A program made the translations under genes and the position numbers. A stretch of DNA of 64,000 nucleotides. Source: Amoebidium appalachense (lineage: Eukaryota; Ichthyosporea). This document shows positions 1 through 33,902 of the stretch, in pieces; position 1 is the stretch's first letter, and each line of letters starts with the position of its first letter. The stretch is from contig CAVNZM010000007.1 of assembly GCA_963693365.1 (NCBI GenBank), positions 6,882,001-6,946,000 on the forward strand, written 5' to 3'. Below the pieces are notes generated by a model that saw nothing but the letters and a program-made list of their open reading frames with translations, had not been told where the DNA came from and searched no databases.

Positions 1-12
1 CTGATTTCGCAG

Positions 13-293
13 CGCGATTGGCGGCTGGTGAATCGGGGGCGGTTTTCGGGATTGATCCGAGCAAGTTGGGCCTTAGTCAGCACGTTGCCGAACTCCTACA
101 TGGGTTGCTTGAACCCGAGCCAAGCAAGAGATTGACACCTATGGAAGCTGTAGAGAAAATCATAGACCTGCCGTGGTTTGTGCAGGAAATAACCGTGGGG
201 GCATGTTTTACTGGCCCCCAACACTCCTTTGAGCATATCGCGGGAGTATTGGCCCCCGCCGCCGGGGCACCCACTACTGTTAAATCCTTGTAA
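13..293 (+). CDS. Protein kinase, C-terminal exon (partial)
   Basis: This is the last exon of a gene that begins left of the window. A splice acceptor (ttcgcag) ends at base 12. The frame is then open for about 93 codons to TAA at 291-293. Residues near the middle (VAELLHGLLEPEPSKRLTP followed by DLPWF) match the end of a eukaryotic protein kinase fold: the L-L-x-x-x-P-x-x-R-L-T segment carrying the subdomain XI arginine, then the W-F that closes the domain. The last 35 residues are Ala/Gly/Pro-rich and show no domain. Catalytic residues lie outside the window, so neither substrate nor activity can be judged. The frame has no ATG near the acceptor, which agrees with it being an internal/terminal exon. 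CAMK-like kinases end this way, but the family is not resolved. Confidence 0.65.
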
Positions 294-622
294 GGAAATA
301 TTATTGCAAACAGTAACTTGTGTGCTGTTTGGGTTGTGTCGGAGAACATATTTTGTCGAATGATTTCATGAAAGTTTATGATGCTTTGGATCATGTTGTG
401 CTTACGAATGGTTGTAACACTTCTGTCGCGATATGTAGTTAGAGGGACCCAAGGTGCTCTCTTAATATTACTACGCTTTTGGTGCTTAGATGATTAACAT
501 CAACTTCTTTGTATTCTTTTGTAGATAGGCTTCCCTGGTCCTTTTTAATTTTACGCTGCTATTTATAAATATAACAATGGTTTCCATCGGAATATGTACT
601 GGTAGGCAGGCCCACCATGTAC

Positions 623-628
623 AATAAA
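623..628 (+). promoter_or_regulatory. Possible poly(A) signal of the kinase gene
   Basis: An AATAAA hexamer lies about 330 bases after the kinase stop codon. It is the first canonical signal on this strand after the stop. No other support is visible. Confidence 0.35.
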
Positions 629-1233
629 TACAACTACCTATTGAGGTAGCACTTATTTTTAAAGAAAGAGTATACTCACGTGTGTTTCTTGGCCGTTGAA
701 AATCTCAAGACTGAGAATGATTTTTTTTGTTTACGTACTGCGGCGCCCAGCTGGCACAGACTGGACGTGCCAGCAATAATTTTCAAAGTTTCGCATTTTT
801 GTTTGCCGTTTTCTGTAATGTTACATACCACCTTCTTTGGGTGGGTACATGCCAGCAAACAAAAGCCATGTATTTCAGTAAATGTGTCATCCGTTTTCAA
901 GTCTTTGCGGCTTTAAAATATTCTGTTGCAGGCATTTACCCGTTATCCCAATCATTACTTTAGACTATTTGTTAAACAGCAAAAAGTATGACATATTCTA
1001 TGCAACAGACTCTTGTATGGCTAACATTTTTGACAATTGTAGACCTCCATAGTTGAGTTTGTATGTGCAGCTTTGGCAGTCTTACGGTAGAATTCTCGTT
1101 TTTGGTATACATAGTTGGATATCCGGTGAAGCTATCTCAGCAACTATCTCCTTGTGTCTATGGCAACTGTACTATACATATATCCATTCTTTGCCCTGTC
1201 TGATGCCCCGATCGAAATAAAATCTATTATGAA

Positions 1234-1263
<30 letters not shown>
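1234..1263. repeat. Poly-G tract of 30 bases
   Basis: Uninterrupted G homopolymer, seen directly, inside otherwise complex sequence. It accounts for the poly-Gly run of the open frame around 1154-1648. Confidence 0.95.
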
Positions 1264-1264
<1 letters not shown>

Positions 1265-1732
1265 TCTTCTGTCAACAGCAGGGTACATAATCGCATCAAA
1301 AGCCTGATATGTATACCAGCTCATTTGAGCAGGTGGCACAACGGTTTCAAACTGTGCGCATTTCATGCTGTGATCATGGGCGCTGGGGTGATGGATTGCT
1401 TACGCACACGGCAAACAGGGTACATGATGTTTTACGCGTATTTCATAGGACTGCAAGGCATCAATGCCATATTAATTGCATTTATGCTCTATTATCGCCT
1501 CTGTATTTGCAACGGCATCTCCGGGTCCCCTCAGTTCAAATGCTTGCACGTGCCACGAGCTCTGATTACGCCAAGCAGTACTAATCAATTGTGTGCACGT
1601 GACGGGATCAACACCAATTTTTGTGTGTGGATGCTTGCGCCCTTTTAATATGAAATTGAGATTGTGGTGTTACAGTGCATATGGTAGTATGATATTGCAT
1701 TTCCTCGATTGATGATGTGGGAAGGATAACTT

Positions 1733-2160
1733 CCCCCCCCTCCCCCCTCCTCGAGCCCCCCCCCCCTCCCCCCCCCCCCTCCCCCCCAACCCCCTCCGCC
1801 CCCTCCTCCCCCCCCCTTTCCCTCCCCCTTCCCTCCCCCTACCCCCTACCCCCCTTTCTTCCTCCCCCCATTTCCCCCTCCACCAAAAAAAAAAACAAAA
1901 AAAAAACGCGTCACTGCTAAGAAACCAACCACGTCTTTTCCTAGAAAGCCAACCTCGGAAGTTGCGCTCCCGTTCTCTCCCTCCTAGCCGCCCACCCCCC
2001 CCCCCCCTCCCCCCCTCCCCTCGGAGTCTCCCCCCCCCCCCCCCTCGGCCTCCCCCCCCCCCCCTTCCCCCCCATTCCCCCCTTTACCCCCGTCCCCTCC
2101 CCCTCCCTCTTCCCCCTTCCCTCCCTTTCTCTCCCTCTCCCCCCCCCCCTCCCCCCCGGG
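1733..2160. repeat. C-rich blocks with an internal A-rich segment
   Basis: Two C/T-rich blocks (1733-1882 and about 1985-2155) are separated by an A-rich stretch at 1885-1906. They give poly-Pro/Ser open frames only. Confidence 0.9.
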
Positions 2161-2332
2161 GGCCCGAATGCCGAAAATTAGAGAACAATAGAGCGCAGAG
2201 TGCAGCAGAATTCGAAGAAGAAGAAAAGGAGGAAACTGGGGGGAGGGGGGGGGGGGGGGAGGACAAGGAACTGCAAGAAATTTAGAATTAAAGAAAGAAA
2301 GGGAAATCTAAACGAGAATTTTTCCTGGAAGA

Positions 2333-2398
2333 GAGAGTTGTACCGCATGAAGCCTTAATGCTAAGGAGAGTTGTACCGCATGAAGCCTTAATGCTAAG
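2333..2398. repeat. Perfect tandem duplication of 33 bases
   Basis: A 33-base unit starting gagagttgtaccgcatg is present twice head to tail (2333-2365 and 2366-2398) without a mismatch. This suggests a recent duplication or an assembly artefact. Confidence 0.9.
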
Positions 2399-2494
2399 GA
2401 GCCTGTACATGTGCATATGTAGATCATTTGACCCCCTAACCCCTCACGGTGCTAAGCGCAGGGGCCTGCGCTCGAGCAACATCCTTTACATTAC

Positions 2495-2520
2495 CCCCCC
2501 CCCCCCCTCCCCCCCCCCCC

Positions 2521-2551
<31 letters not shown>

Positions 2552-2590
2552 ACACCACCACCACCACCACCACCACTACCACCACCCCTT
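2495..2590. repeat. Poly-C followed by (CA)n and (CAC)n
   Basis: A C tract of about 40 bases with one T runs directly into CA and then CAC/ACC repeats. The order C-tract then CA recurs elsewhere in the window. Confidence 0.9.
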
Positions 2591-2924
2591 CCTCTCTCTT
2601 GCTCGAGCTCTACTTACAGATATGTACCCTCCCTAGCTTTTCTTCCCATATATAGATATCACACGCGTTCGATCACACAATAACAGTAAAACCATGGCTA
2701 CACACATCAGTAAGACCGGCAAATCATGTCTCGCTGTTTGTAGCTGTCTTGATATGCATGAACAGTGCACACTGTCAGGTTATGTGTGTTTGACAGTGTG
2801 TATACGGTGAACGAAACTCAATAAGCTTGCTGTTCGGTGCGCAAATCACTGAGTACTTCCATTGGTAACTTACGCTGTCCAGGGGTTCATTTTTTATTTT
2901 TTTTAAAAAAGGACTTTTTGGTTT

Positions 2925-3008
2925 GGGGGGGACGGAGGGGTACGGTGGTAGTGATGGTGATGGTGTACCGGTGGTGGTGGTGGTGATGGTGAGGAGGGGT
3001 GGGAGAGA

Positions 3009-3040
<32 letters not shown>

Positions 3041-3192
3041 TGGTTCCTGGTATTAGGCGTCCAAGTGTTTTTTTTTTTTGTTTGTTTTTTTTTGTTGGGG
3101 GTGGGGGGGGAGGGGGGGGATGGGGGGGGCGGAGAGGAGGGAGAGGGGAGGGGGGGGGGGGGGGGGGGGGGGGGGGAGGGGGGGAGGGAGGC
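2925..3192. repeat. G-rich and T/G tracts
   Basis: GGT/GGA-rich sequence, a poly-G tract (about 3011-3039), a T-rich stretch (3068-3093) that passes straight into G-rich sequence, and another poly-G tract (about 3149-3176). On the minus strand the T-to-G junction reads as poly-C followed by poly-A. Confidence 0.9.
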
Positions 3193-3974
3193 TGAGACTG
3201 AATCAGTTGTTTCACGGCTTGAACGTGTATGCTCAACCATTCAATGCTGTATGCTGAACCATTATGCGTGTGTACGTGTACATGTGTATGGTTGCCATGG
3301 TTATGTAAACTTGTAAATCGGAAACCCAGTGGAGCCGCAGGATATAGTGTGTGTGTTGGTGCGATTGGGCCGGTTACGGTGAACGTTTGTGCACGTCACG
3401 GTGTATGTGTACACATGTGTGTGTGTGTGTGCACTTGCATTTCAGGGTAGGGAATAGATAGAACAGGAGGGAGGAGGAGGGGGATCCAACTGAGGGTAGG
3501 ATGGAGTGGGGGTGGTCATGGTGGTGGTAAGAGGCGGGAGGAGGGGTTTATGGAGAATCTATTTCAACGTTACATGGTAAAAAAGCCCACATGCCACAGC
3601 AAGTGCGATCTTTCCGTCCAAGATCCGATGGTCCATCCATAAATTCCGAGATACATTCATAACGGCGTGATACGCTCGGCAAAGTTTTGGTTTTAAATTT
3701 TCTGTGTGCCTATATGAGCCAGTACGTGCTGCCTAATTCCGAATTATTTTCGGTCCGTCCTTGGACTCTGTGAGAAACTTTGCTGTGTGCCGCCACGGCA
3801 TCACTGGATTCTTCCAGCTAGATGTATAGTGCTACAGAAAAAATCGGATTCTCTACATGAAATTTTTTCTTTCCAATATATCTCGCTCGTGGTACAACGG
3901 TTATACCCAAACGCCCGGGCGGGGCCCGGCCTTCATACTCCCCAAACCATTCCCGCAATATCCATATATATATC

Positions 3975-4550
3975 CCCCTGCCCCTCCTCCTCCCCCCTCC
4001 CGGCCCCCTCCACCAACACCTCTCCCCTCCCCCCACCCCCTGTACCCCCCCCCCCCCTCCCCCCTCACAGTGTCTTCCCCCCCCCCCCCCCAATGAAAAC
4101 CCCAAGCTTCCGGCCCCTCCGTCCCATGTACCCCCCTTCCCCCCCCCCCCCCCCCCTCCCCCCCCCCCCCCCCCTTACTAAACAAACTCCGGCTGCAGCG
4201 GGACGGTGCCAACAACTGCTCACTGAATGTCCACTTCCCTTGCCGCCGCGTTAATTGCATGCTAAATCGGGGTAGCCCCCCCCCCCCCACCCCCCCCACC
4301 CCCCCCCCCCCCCCAACCACCCTCTCTCCTCCTCCATCATCAACCCTTTTCGTCTACCCCCACGGCCATTACTACGACGGACAGTGTGTACTCATGTACT
4401 GCAGGCCCAACCCACTATGTAGCTGGGGTGTAATGGGGTACAGCGGGTGCTTACAGCGGGTGCTTAAAGGAAGACTGTAGCTCCAAATTCTAAAGACCCC
4501 CCCCCCCCCCCCCCCCCCCCCTCCACCCCACCCCCACCCCCCCGGCCCAA
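3975..4550. repeat. C-rich repeat blocks
   Basis: Several C/CT tracts (3975-4092, 4129-4175, 4277-4335, 4497-4545) are interrupted by short complex stretches. They produce only poly-Pro (+) or poly-Gly (-) frames. Confidence 0.9.
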
Positions 4551-4889
4551 AAATTCCTCGACATGTGGACACGTCATGCATATCAGGCATACCCTCCTCA
4601 CACTACATATGTACCAAACGCAAGCACGCAGGACCGTGCGCGTGTCCGGCAGTGCTCCAGCATCACATGGCTGAAACTTGACGCGAGCACCATGTACATG
4701 CATGTGGAAGCCGCAACATGTACATCGGAGAATTTTATGATGAGACGACAAGCCCATGTGGCGAGTAACTGTGAACACTGTTGTGCGGCTGTCACAATCG
4801 CAAAAGGTTCGCGAGACCAACCAATCGCAATGTAATCATGTAGGACCAATAGTTTAGCATGTCACGCATGCATGCACGGAATACCACGT

Positions 4890-5000
4890 GTGTATTTACG
4901 TGCGTGTGGATGTAATGGACGTGTACACGTGTGTGTGCACACGTGTGTGCATCAAATGTACATGTCATAATCAGTGTATTTGTGTACAGTTGTATGTGTG

Positions 5001-5045
<45 letters not shown>

Positions 5046-5071
5046 CTGTGTGTGTGTGTGCGTGTGCACCC

Positions 5072-5126
<55 letters not shown>

Positions 5127-5575
5127 TGTGCATGTGGTGTGCGCAATCGATTAGTTTATGTGTGTGTGTGTGTGTTTGTGTTTGTATGTGTGTACACGTA
5201 TGTGTGTGTGCGTGTGCACATGCGTGTGCACGTGCATATGGTGTACACATGTACATGTGTGTGCGCGTGTGTGTGTGTGTACATGGATGTGTGTGTGTCA
5301 CGGTACAGTTAATATTAGTTCCAGTCGTGCGCAGAGGGCGTGTAGGTACACTTGGTTACATTTGTGCACAGGTTTGCGGGTGTGTGTGTGTGCACGTGCG
5401 TGTGTGGTGCGTGTGCGTTTGCGTGTGCGTGTACGCGTATACGTACGTGCACTGGTGCGTGTACACTTGTGTGCGTGCCTGTGTACACTTGTAGATGTGT
5501 TTGTGTATGTTTGTGTGTGTTGCGTATGTGCGTGTACATTTATAGGTACTAATGTGTACACGTGTGTGCATGTGT
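4890..5575. repeat. TG-rich satellite with (GCGT)n core
   Basis: Long purine-pyrimidine alternating stretch built of TG, TGTA and GTGC units, with a clean GCGT tetranucleotide array at about 5083-5128. All six frames stay open as Cys-Val or His-Thr repeats, so none is taken as coding. Confidence 0.92.
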
Positions 5576-5754
5576 GAAGATTTCGCGATCTAGATGCGGT
5601 GCGTGTTAAACCAATCAAACCATTTAAATTTATTCTTTGAAAAGCAACAAATCAGCAAACAGGAGTGCAAGCCTAACTTAGAACCATTGGAATGTGGAGC
5701 GCCCCTGTGCGTCGCCTGTGTGCTGTGCCACAAAACTCTGGTGTTCACTCCATG

Positions 5755-5792
5755 TTTTCCTCTCTTTTCGCACAGCCGAAAGATCGAACAAG
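5755..5792 (+). promoter_or_regulatory. Pyrimidine-rich 5' UTR start region of RPS23 (TOP-like)
   Basis: A pyrimidine run (tttcctctcttttcg) lies about 20-40 bases upstream of the RPS23 ATG. Ribosomal protein mRNAs in animals commonly start with such a 5' terminal oligopyrimidine stretch. The transcription start cannot be seen. The following CACAG could alternatively be a splice acceptor of a 5' UTR intron. Confidence 0.4.
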
Positions 5793-8175
<2,383 letters not shown>

Positions 8176-8707
8176 ACATTTACTTTTTACAAGTAAATTG
8201 ACCTGGAGTGTATATATCATGTTGCACCGAGTCACCTGCTGGGTACATGAGGCGAAATACCGCTTGTCCCCTATCCGAATGTACGCGTCTCCCACCTAAT
8301 GCTAAGAATGTAAGGTGAAATGTTTGTGTGCGGACATGTTTTGTACAGCGCCTTCACACATGTTACGGGCTACTCTGTGTGTGCGTGCGTGCCATATGCT
8401 GTTTCGATGTTGCATGCATGCACGATGCACCACACGACCCTGTTTAACACATGCACTCGTTCACACACATGCCCGTCTTGGACCCACTTTTTCATACAGA
8501 CATCAATGACCTACATTGCATTTGCCCTATTCTTTTTACGTCAGTCTCCTATCGTCCGTCACGCCGGATACTCGCGCGTCACCTACATGCACCACTGCCC
8601 GACCTCTCCGTCAAGTCTTTTCTCAGCCATATATCGTCTCCTCTGGGCCTATTAGCTTTTGTGTTTGTCGACATTCCCCCCCCCCCCCCCCCCCCCCATC
8701 ACGCACA

Positions 8708-8836
8708 TCCCTGAGGATGGGCTCTGCTTATGACACATACTGTGCGCATGGCTATGTTGCATACTTGAATGTTTGCCTTTGCATGTGTCCTTCGTGTATG
8801 CGTACTTCGTACCGTGTTCCACATTCAAACCCCCCC
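8708..8836 (+). mobile_element. Dispersed poly-C-tailed element, copy A
   Basis: Contains the family landmarks in order: CTGAGGATGGGCTCTGC, a CATAC block, a longer central segment (ttgaatgtttgcctttgc) shared with copy H, TGCGTACTTCGTAC, then CACATTCAAAC running into a short C tract. SINE-sized. No protein is encoded. Confidence 0.7.
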
Positions 8837-9110
8837 ATCACGCACACGCACGCACACACACACACACACACACAGCTGGTGAAGGAACCCCAAGTCCACA
8901 CCTTTTGCTGGTAGGAGGTCAGTATACTGTACACAGACCGACCTTCACCCCACTCCTTTTTCACGCCCAGGGCACACCGTGCCAACACCTTTTTAATGCG
9001 TTTACCTGACACCCGTTTTGTTGTGCATTTGTGAGATTGTACATGTTCAAAACACCGCTCCTTTCCATACTGGAAGCTGAAATGGCTTCTTCGGCTAATC
9101 TGTATTAATA

Positions 9111-9141
<31 letters not shown>

Positions 9142-10484
9142 ACGGGCGCGGGACACACAACACATGCACTACACGCACACACTTTCCCTTACATGTGCAA
9201 TATGCAACACAACGTTTCCACCAACACACACACCCACTGTAGAATTCATTTTTTTTTTTCTTGTTTGCTTCTGCCACATTGACGTTCTTGTCCGTACCAC
9301 CACGTTTCTCGGGGTGGGCCCACTTACAGCTTTTATGTTCTAGGCCGTATTTGCACGCTTGCTCACACTTCGTATAAATTGGTAACGATATTTTTCCGCA
9401 CGTGCATGCGACATTATGTACAGTGCACCTGCACCTGTACCAGTATGTCCCACGGCAAAGCATACTTACTACATATGCATACATATAATAGTCACGTGTT
9501 GTTGCTCTCTTTTTTTTAGGGGGAGGAGGGGATGGGTCTGCTTATTGGAAAACCCTTGTCTTGAATTACTATTCACCCATTCAAGGGGGCTGAGGTGACA
9601 GGTGCATATGGTGTATGTGCATGCAGTGCTGTATGCGAGAGCTCGAAGTAAAGCATTCTGGGACAAATACCGCATTAGTGGACCACAACTCATGCCGTAC
9701 GCCGTTTCCTTTTTTTTTGCTCTTGTAAGATGGAGCTCTTACAAAGGCGATTCAACTGTGATAACATCCACACCCAATCGATCTCGATAAACTTGCAGAG
9801 CAGAGCACCATTTTGTATTCATGGTGTGCCGTGCACTGAAGTGACACCGGCCGGCCCATGTTTTGCAACGTTTGTATGAAGTCGGGTCACCTGATTCACT
9901 GCACGCGTACGGCCGCCGGGATATCATCTGTTACACATACTATAAGCAAGTATATCTACTATGTACTACGGTGTCATTTATATAGGAAGACACATGTCCA
10001 AATATGCAATACGATATCCTTTTCCTTTTTTTCCCCAAATCACGTACAAGTGTCCCTTGCAGCCATGCGCATATGCATGGCCATGATGTGGCACCCCGGG
10101 GGCCCGATCTTGACCACTATGCACATGCATATATATGCTCACACGTACTGACGGTGTGCACGCGCTGCGATGAACTTTACGTTCGCTGCAGGCCTTAGAC
10201 TCCTCGCGACCGCGTGCATGCTTTCTGTCGCGGCGCCTCGACGGTTCGATAGAGTCCAGTGTTCGCTGAATGTGTAAGGAAAAATAAGGAGCCATCTCAG
10301 TAGGTTGCAGATGCATATGCGCACTGCCACTAGTACTGGGTATGTACACACCCACAGAATGGCACTACAAAAGCATAATAGGCTCACAGCTAAATGATCG
10401 TGAATATGTTTCAGTGTAACCAAGGCCTCTTAAATAGCACTCCTTTTTGCCATAGTAATCGAGGCCTTATGGTGTAACCTTTCC

Positions 10485-10541
10485 TTTGCCTCGAGCAAAC
10501 AGCGTAAACCCCGTAAGGAGCAAACAGCGTAAACCCCGTAA
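10485..10541 (+). repeat. Dispersed and tandem repeat with aacagcgtaaacccc
   Basis: TTTGCCTCGAGCAAACAGCG plus taaaccccgtaa, followed by a second tandem copy of its 25-base 3' part (ggagcaaacagcg...). A single diverged copy lies at 29968-29998. Function unknown. Confidence 0.75.
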
Positions 10542-11170
10542 GCAAAAGCACATGTGAACGCGTGGTTGGTGTCCACGTGCATTGATGACGTCACCGACGA
10601 TTACGCAACTCTTGATCGATTCAAAGCTATGTCGGCCGGTGCCCAGTCAGTAGTAGTGAGTGCCCTTGGTTCAGAAAGAAAATCATGTTTGCAGAGTAGA
10701 ACTTAGCGTATGTATAGGCTAGACACAGTAGAAATTAGTGTATGTATAGGCACAGTTGGGCAGAGCCTGCTTGCAAGCTGCCACTAGATCTGTTATACTT
10801 CATTCACAAGAGCTGCAGCTGCAGGAGCTCAAGGGTGCAGCCGGCGGAGGCAGATCTACCCTATCATAGCTTACTAGCCTGCTTTGGTTGGTGGTAGCAA
10901 GTTGCAAAGCACCTAACTTCAATTACGAAGTTTATTTTATAGTATGTCAGTATCGATGTCACATTAGCACGGGCTTGCTAAGAGCTCGATTTTACTATGG
11001 CTGTAGAGGCTTAAACTTTGGTCTTAGACCAGCGGTGGGAGAAGAGCACCCAACGTGGTCTGAGCGCCGGTTTGAATCCAGAAAAACTTCTCGCTTCTTT
11101 CGTCGATTATTACCGCTATCAGAAGCACGAAACCACACTTAAGCAAGCACCTCACCTCTGAGAACTAAAA

Positions 11171-30565
<19,395 letters not shown>

Positions 30566-30569
30566 GTTT

Positions 30570-30773
30570 TTGCACCAATATTTCGAGCATACCGATTGGT
30601 GTTAGGCGAACAAAATTGACCAATCAAAGCCTGCTTTGGAATGTAAACAAATCCGATGCGTTCACGGCAACACCAAAACCACAACAACCCCACCGTGAAC
30701 AGAGCCATTCACTTCATACATCTGAACAGGCATAATAGAACATCAAATCACGGTAAAATAGATAGTATATAAA
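30570..30773 (+). promoter_or_regulatory. Promoter of the Gln/Pro-rich gene: CCAAT boxes and TATA box
   Basis: TATATAAA lies at 30766-30773, 40 bases before the ATG. CCAAT or its inverse ATTGG occurs at about 30573, 30594 and 30619. The spacing suits a TATA-driven start a few bases before the coding region. This is the clearest core promoter in the window. Confidence 0.6.
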
Positions 30774-30813
30774 CCTTTTCCATTGTGCTTTCTTTTGAAA
30801 CAAACCAGCGAAA

Positions 30814-31600
30814 ATGTACGCCTACCAGCAACAGCAGCAGCCCCAGCAGGCTGCGTACACCTACCAACAACAACAGCCTCAATACGTCGAACAACACATG
30901 CAACCTCAAATGCAGCAATTTCAACCCCAAATGCAACCCCAAATGCAACCCCAAATGCAATATCAACCCCAAATTCAGCCCCAAATGCAACAAATGCAGC
31001 CCCAGATGCAGCTGCAACAGCAGCAATACGTCATGCAACAGCAACCAATGCAATACAACACAAACCTTCCGCAGCAATACGTTCTCGCACAGCCCCAGTC
31101 CACGACCCAATACATGAACAGCCCCCCTCCCCAACCCAATTTTCAGCCACAGTTTCTCTCTTCCCCCCAACCCCAAATGATGCCCATGCAGCCGCAATTT
31201 GTTGTTGCTGCCCCCCAGACTCAGCCAAACATCATTTTGAACGTCACTGCCTCTCAGCCCCAACCCTCACCGCCCGTGTATCAGCCCGCACCCATTCCTG
31301 TGCCGTCCAGCCCTCCCCCCGTCGAATAATATGTATGCGCCGTCGGCACCCCCTGCAGCACCCATGGCCCAGGTAGGTACACAAACAGCTTACTTATACC
31401 GTTACCGGTACTTATCATCATGGCGTCTAAGATGTAGGTGGGTGGGTAGGTGGGTGTACATGTGTGTGGTTGGGTGGGTTGGGTTCCCGGGGGGGGAGGG
31501 GGGTGGGGGGGGGAGGGGGGGTTTTAAGAAGGAGGGGGAGGGGGGGGGGGGGGGGGGGATGAGTGGGTGGGTTTGTGTGTGGGTGCGCGTGTGAATGCGC

Positions 31601-31640
<40 letters not shown>

Positions 31641-32077
31641 ATTTAATCCGAATGGAACCCAGGAAAGGACGCGCAAAACTGCCACAGTAGCAAGGCATAC
31701 ATACAAATGTACACGCCCGCAGCCCAGAACGTTAATGATGCACAACTGCAACATCATTCATTCAGCACATATCCATATTGTTCGGTGTGTGATAGCCTCA
31801 CACGACAGTCACTGTCACAAAAAACTGCAAAATGCACGCCAGATTCGGACATACTCGCATCTAATTGGATGTAAACCGCATACACTGCCATGCACATGGT
31901 ATATTGAGGGGGGGGGGGGAAGGGTAAAAGAATATTTCAATCCCTCTACCCCCCCCCCCCCCCCCCCCCCCCCCCCCACTCCTTCCCGGGTGCACGTAAC
32001 ACATAAAAAAGAAGGAAATCGTTGACCCCCCCCCCCCCCCCCCCCCCCCCCCCACCACCACCACCACCACCACCACC

Positions 32078-32120
<43 letters not shown>

Positions 32121-32536
32121 GCACCACCACCGACATTGCTGCATACACATGGTACTATATACGACATGATTTTTTACATAGGCTAAGCCGAATCTTAAGG
32201 CAGATCATTAACACACCTTTCATCTATGCAAATACCCCTACAGAAATACTCTTTCGTGACTTTTCATCACCATAGCTAACACGTCCTCCCATTACACAGC
32301 AGATGCCCCCATCACCCCGTCCACCCCAACCCCTCAGTGCTGTGAGCAACTTTGCCCCCTCCAGCCCCCCCACCATCAAACTCAATCTCAACGCCACTGC
32401 CACCCCCTTTGGTGCCCCAAAGCAAAACGCTGCCCCAGCCAGTCCTCCCCTCATGCGTCTGCAGGTGTGTGGCATGTTTTACCTCCGTACCCCTCCCCCC
32501 CCCCTCCCCCCTCCCCGGCCCCCTCCCCCTCCCCCC

Positions 32537-32571
<35 letters not shown>

Positions 32572-32647
32572 ACCCCCTATCCCACCTCACCCCTCCCCTC
32601 CCCGCTTGTTGAAGCCCCCCTTTCCCCCTTCCCAATCCCCCCTCACT

Positions 32648-32678
<31 letters not shown>

Positions 32679-33275
32679 AGAAAAAAAAAGAATAAAGACA
32701 AAAAACCCTCTCCATGCTCACCCACCACCCAACAAGCACCCGAATCTAGATTCTTTCCTGGTCCTCCCGCTTGCCTCTTCCCCCCCGCCCCCCCCCCCTC
32801 CCCCCTTCCCCTCTGCCTCTCAACTCCCAAGCCTGCCCGCCTTCCCCCCCCCCCCCGGCCCCCCCCCCCCCCCCCCCCCCCCCAACTCACCCACCCACCC
32901 ACCCCATCCATTTTTCTTCTGGTCTAACAAATATTCAAATCTCTTCACAGGGAACTGCACCAACCAATGGGGCGGGCTCACTGGTTACCAAAAATAGTAA
33001 TCCCCCCTCACCTTCACCTGCCCCTGCCGTGGTGGTGTCACCCAAACCCCCTGCCCGCCAGCCCTCCGACCCCACGAAGATGGATTTGAGCTTCCGTATT
33101 GAGCAGGTGGAATATCCCTCCCCTCCCCCCCCCCCCCCCCCCCCCCCCCCGGCGCTCTCCCAAGACATTTACACACTCACATATGCACACAGACACACAC
33201 ACACCTGCAAATACACGCACAAACACATACATACACCTCCACATATGCACACACCCATGCGTGAGCATGTGCGCC

Positions 33276-33313
<38 letters not shown>

Positions 33314-33859
33314 CCCCGTCCCCTCGGATTCGCAACAGTCTCTCTGGTTATCTAGACAGTCCTCTCACATCCTCTTACCTCCTCCCTCTCCCCACTCCCC
33401 CCCCCCCCCCCCCCTCTCCCCCCCTCCCCCTCTCCCCTCTTCCCCCTCTTCCCTCCCCCCCCCTCTTCCTCTTCATCTTTATCAGTGAGCTATACCGACT
33501 TTTTGCGCCGAATTTTTCTTTTTTTTACCCACGTTAGTGTCAACCAACCGGAGTATATCGATTTTCTAATAATAACAATCCTAAATTCCTCAGGGCGACA
33601 CCAAAAACCCCAGCGGCAGCGTTCTAGCGCGGATCAACGCGCTCCGCATCGCGCACCCGCGCCCGGACGATGCGAAAGTAGCTGCGGAATACAAAAAGGC
33701 GGTGGGGAGTCTGGAAGAGGTACAAGAGGCACTGCAGAAAAAACACAAGGAGGAGTGCAAATTGTTGGTCAAACGGGTCACTAAGGGGGATTTTGCCGCA
33801 CTCAACGAGTACAAGGCACTGCTTGAAAAAGCATACCAGGTACGTGCCCGCTTTTTCAG

Positions 33860-33902
<43 letters not shown>

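Larger units (their letters stand above)
294..5792. other. Spacer without a recognised gene
   Basis: This stretch lies between the kinase exon and the RPS23 start codon. It holds the kinase 3' flank (294-1150), then poly-G, C-rich, G-rich and TG-rich repeat blocks listed separately. Between the blocks are short complex stretches (about 3230-3960, 4180-4260, 4560-4890 and 5580-5755). I found no exon with convincing coding content in them. There is a 13-base tandem duplication (acagcgggtgctt) near 4439-4465. The RPS23 promoter and 5' UTR must lie in its last few hundred bases. Confidence 0.6.
8176..11170. other. Spacer between RPS23 and RRN3
   Basis: Holds the RPS23 3' flank, one copy of the dispersed poly-C-tailed element (8708-8836), poly-C tracts at about 8676-8697 and 9111-9141, a short CA array (8847-8873), and from about 9200 onward mostly complex sequence without a convincing exon. 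Two imperfect 30-odd-base direct repeats (about 10692-10752, both containing gtatgtatagg) and the aacagcgtaaacccc repeat (10485-10541) are present. The RRN3 promoter should lie just left of 11171. No TATA box is evident there. Confidence 0.6.

Noticed and set aside
1154-1648. 164-codon plus-strand frame
   Set aside because: It spans a 30-base poly-G tract and has no recognisable domain or splice context.
11068-11081. tRNA box B-like sequence (ccggtttgaatcc)
   Set aside because: No matching box A or cloverleaf could be folded around it. No tRNA gene was found in the window.
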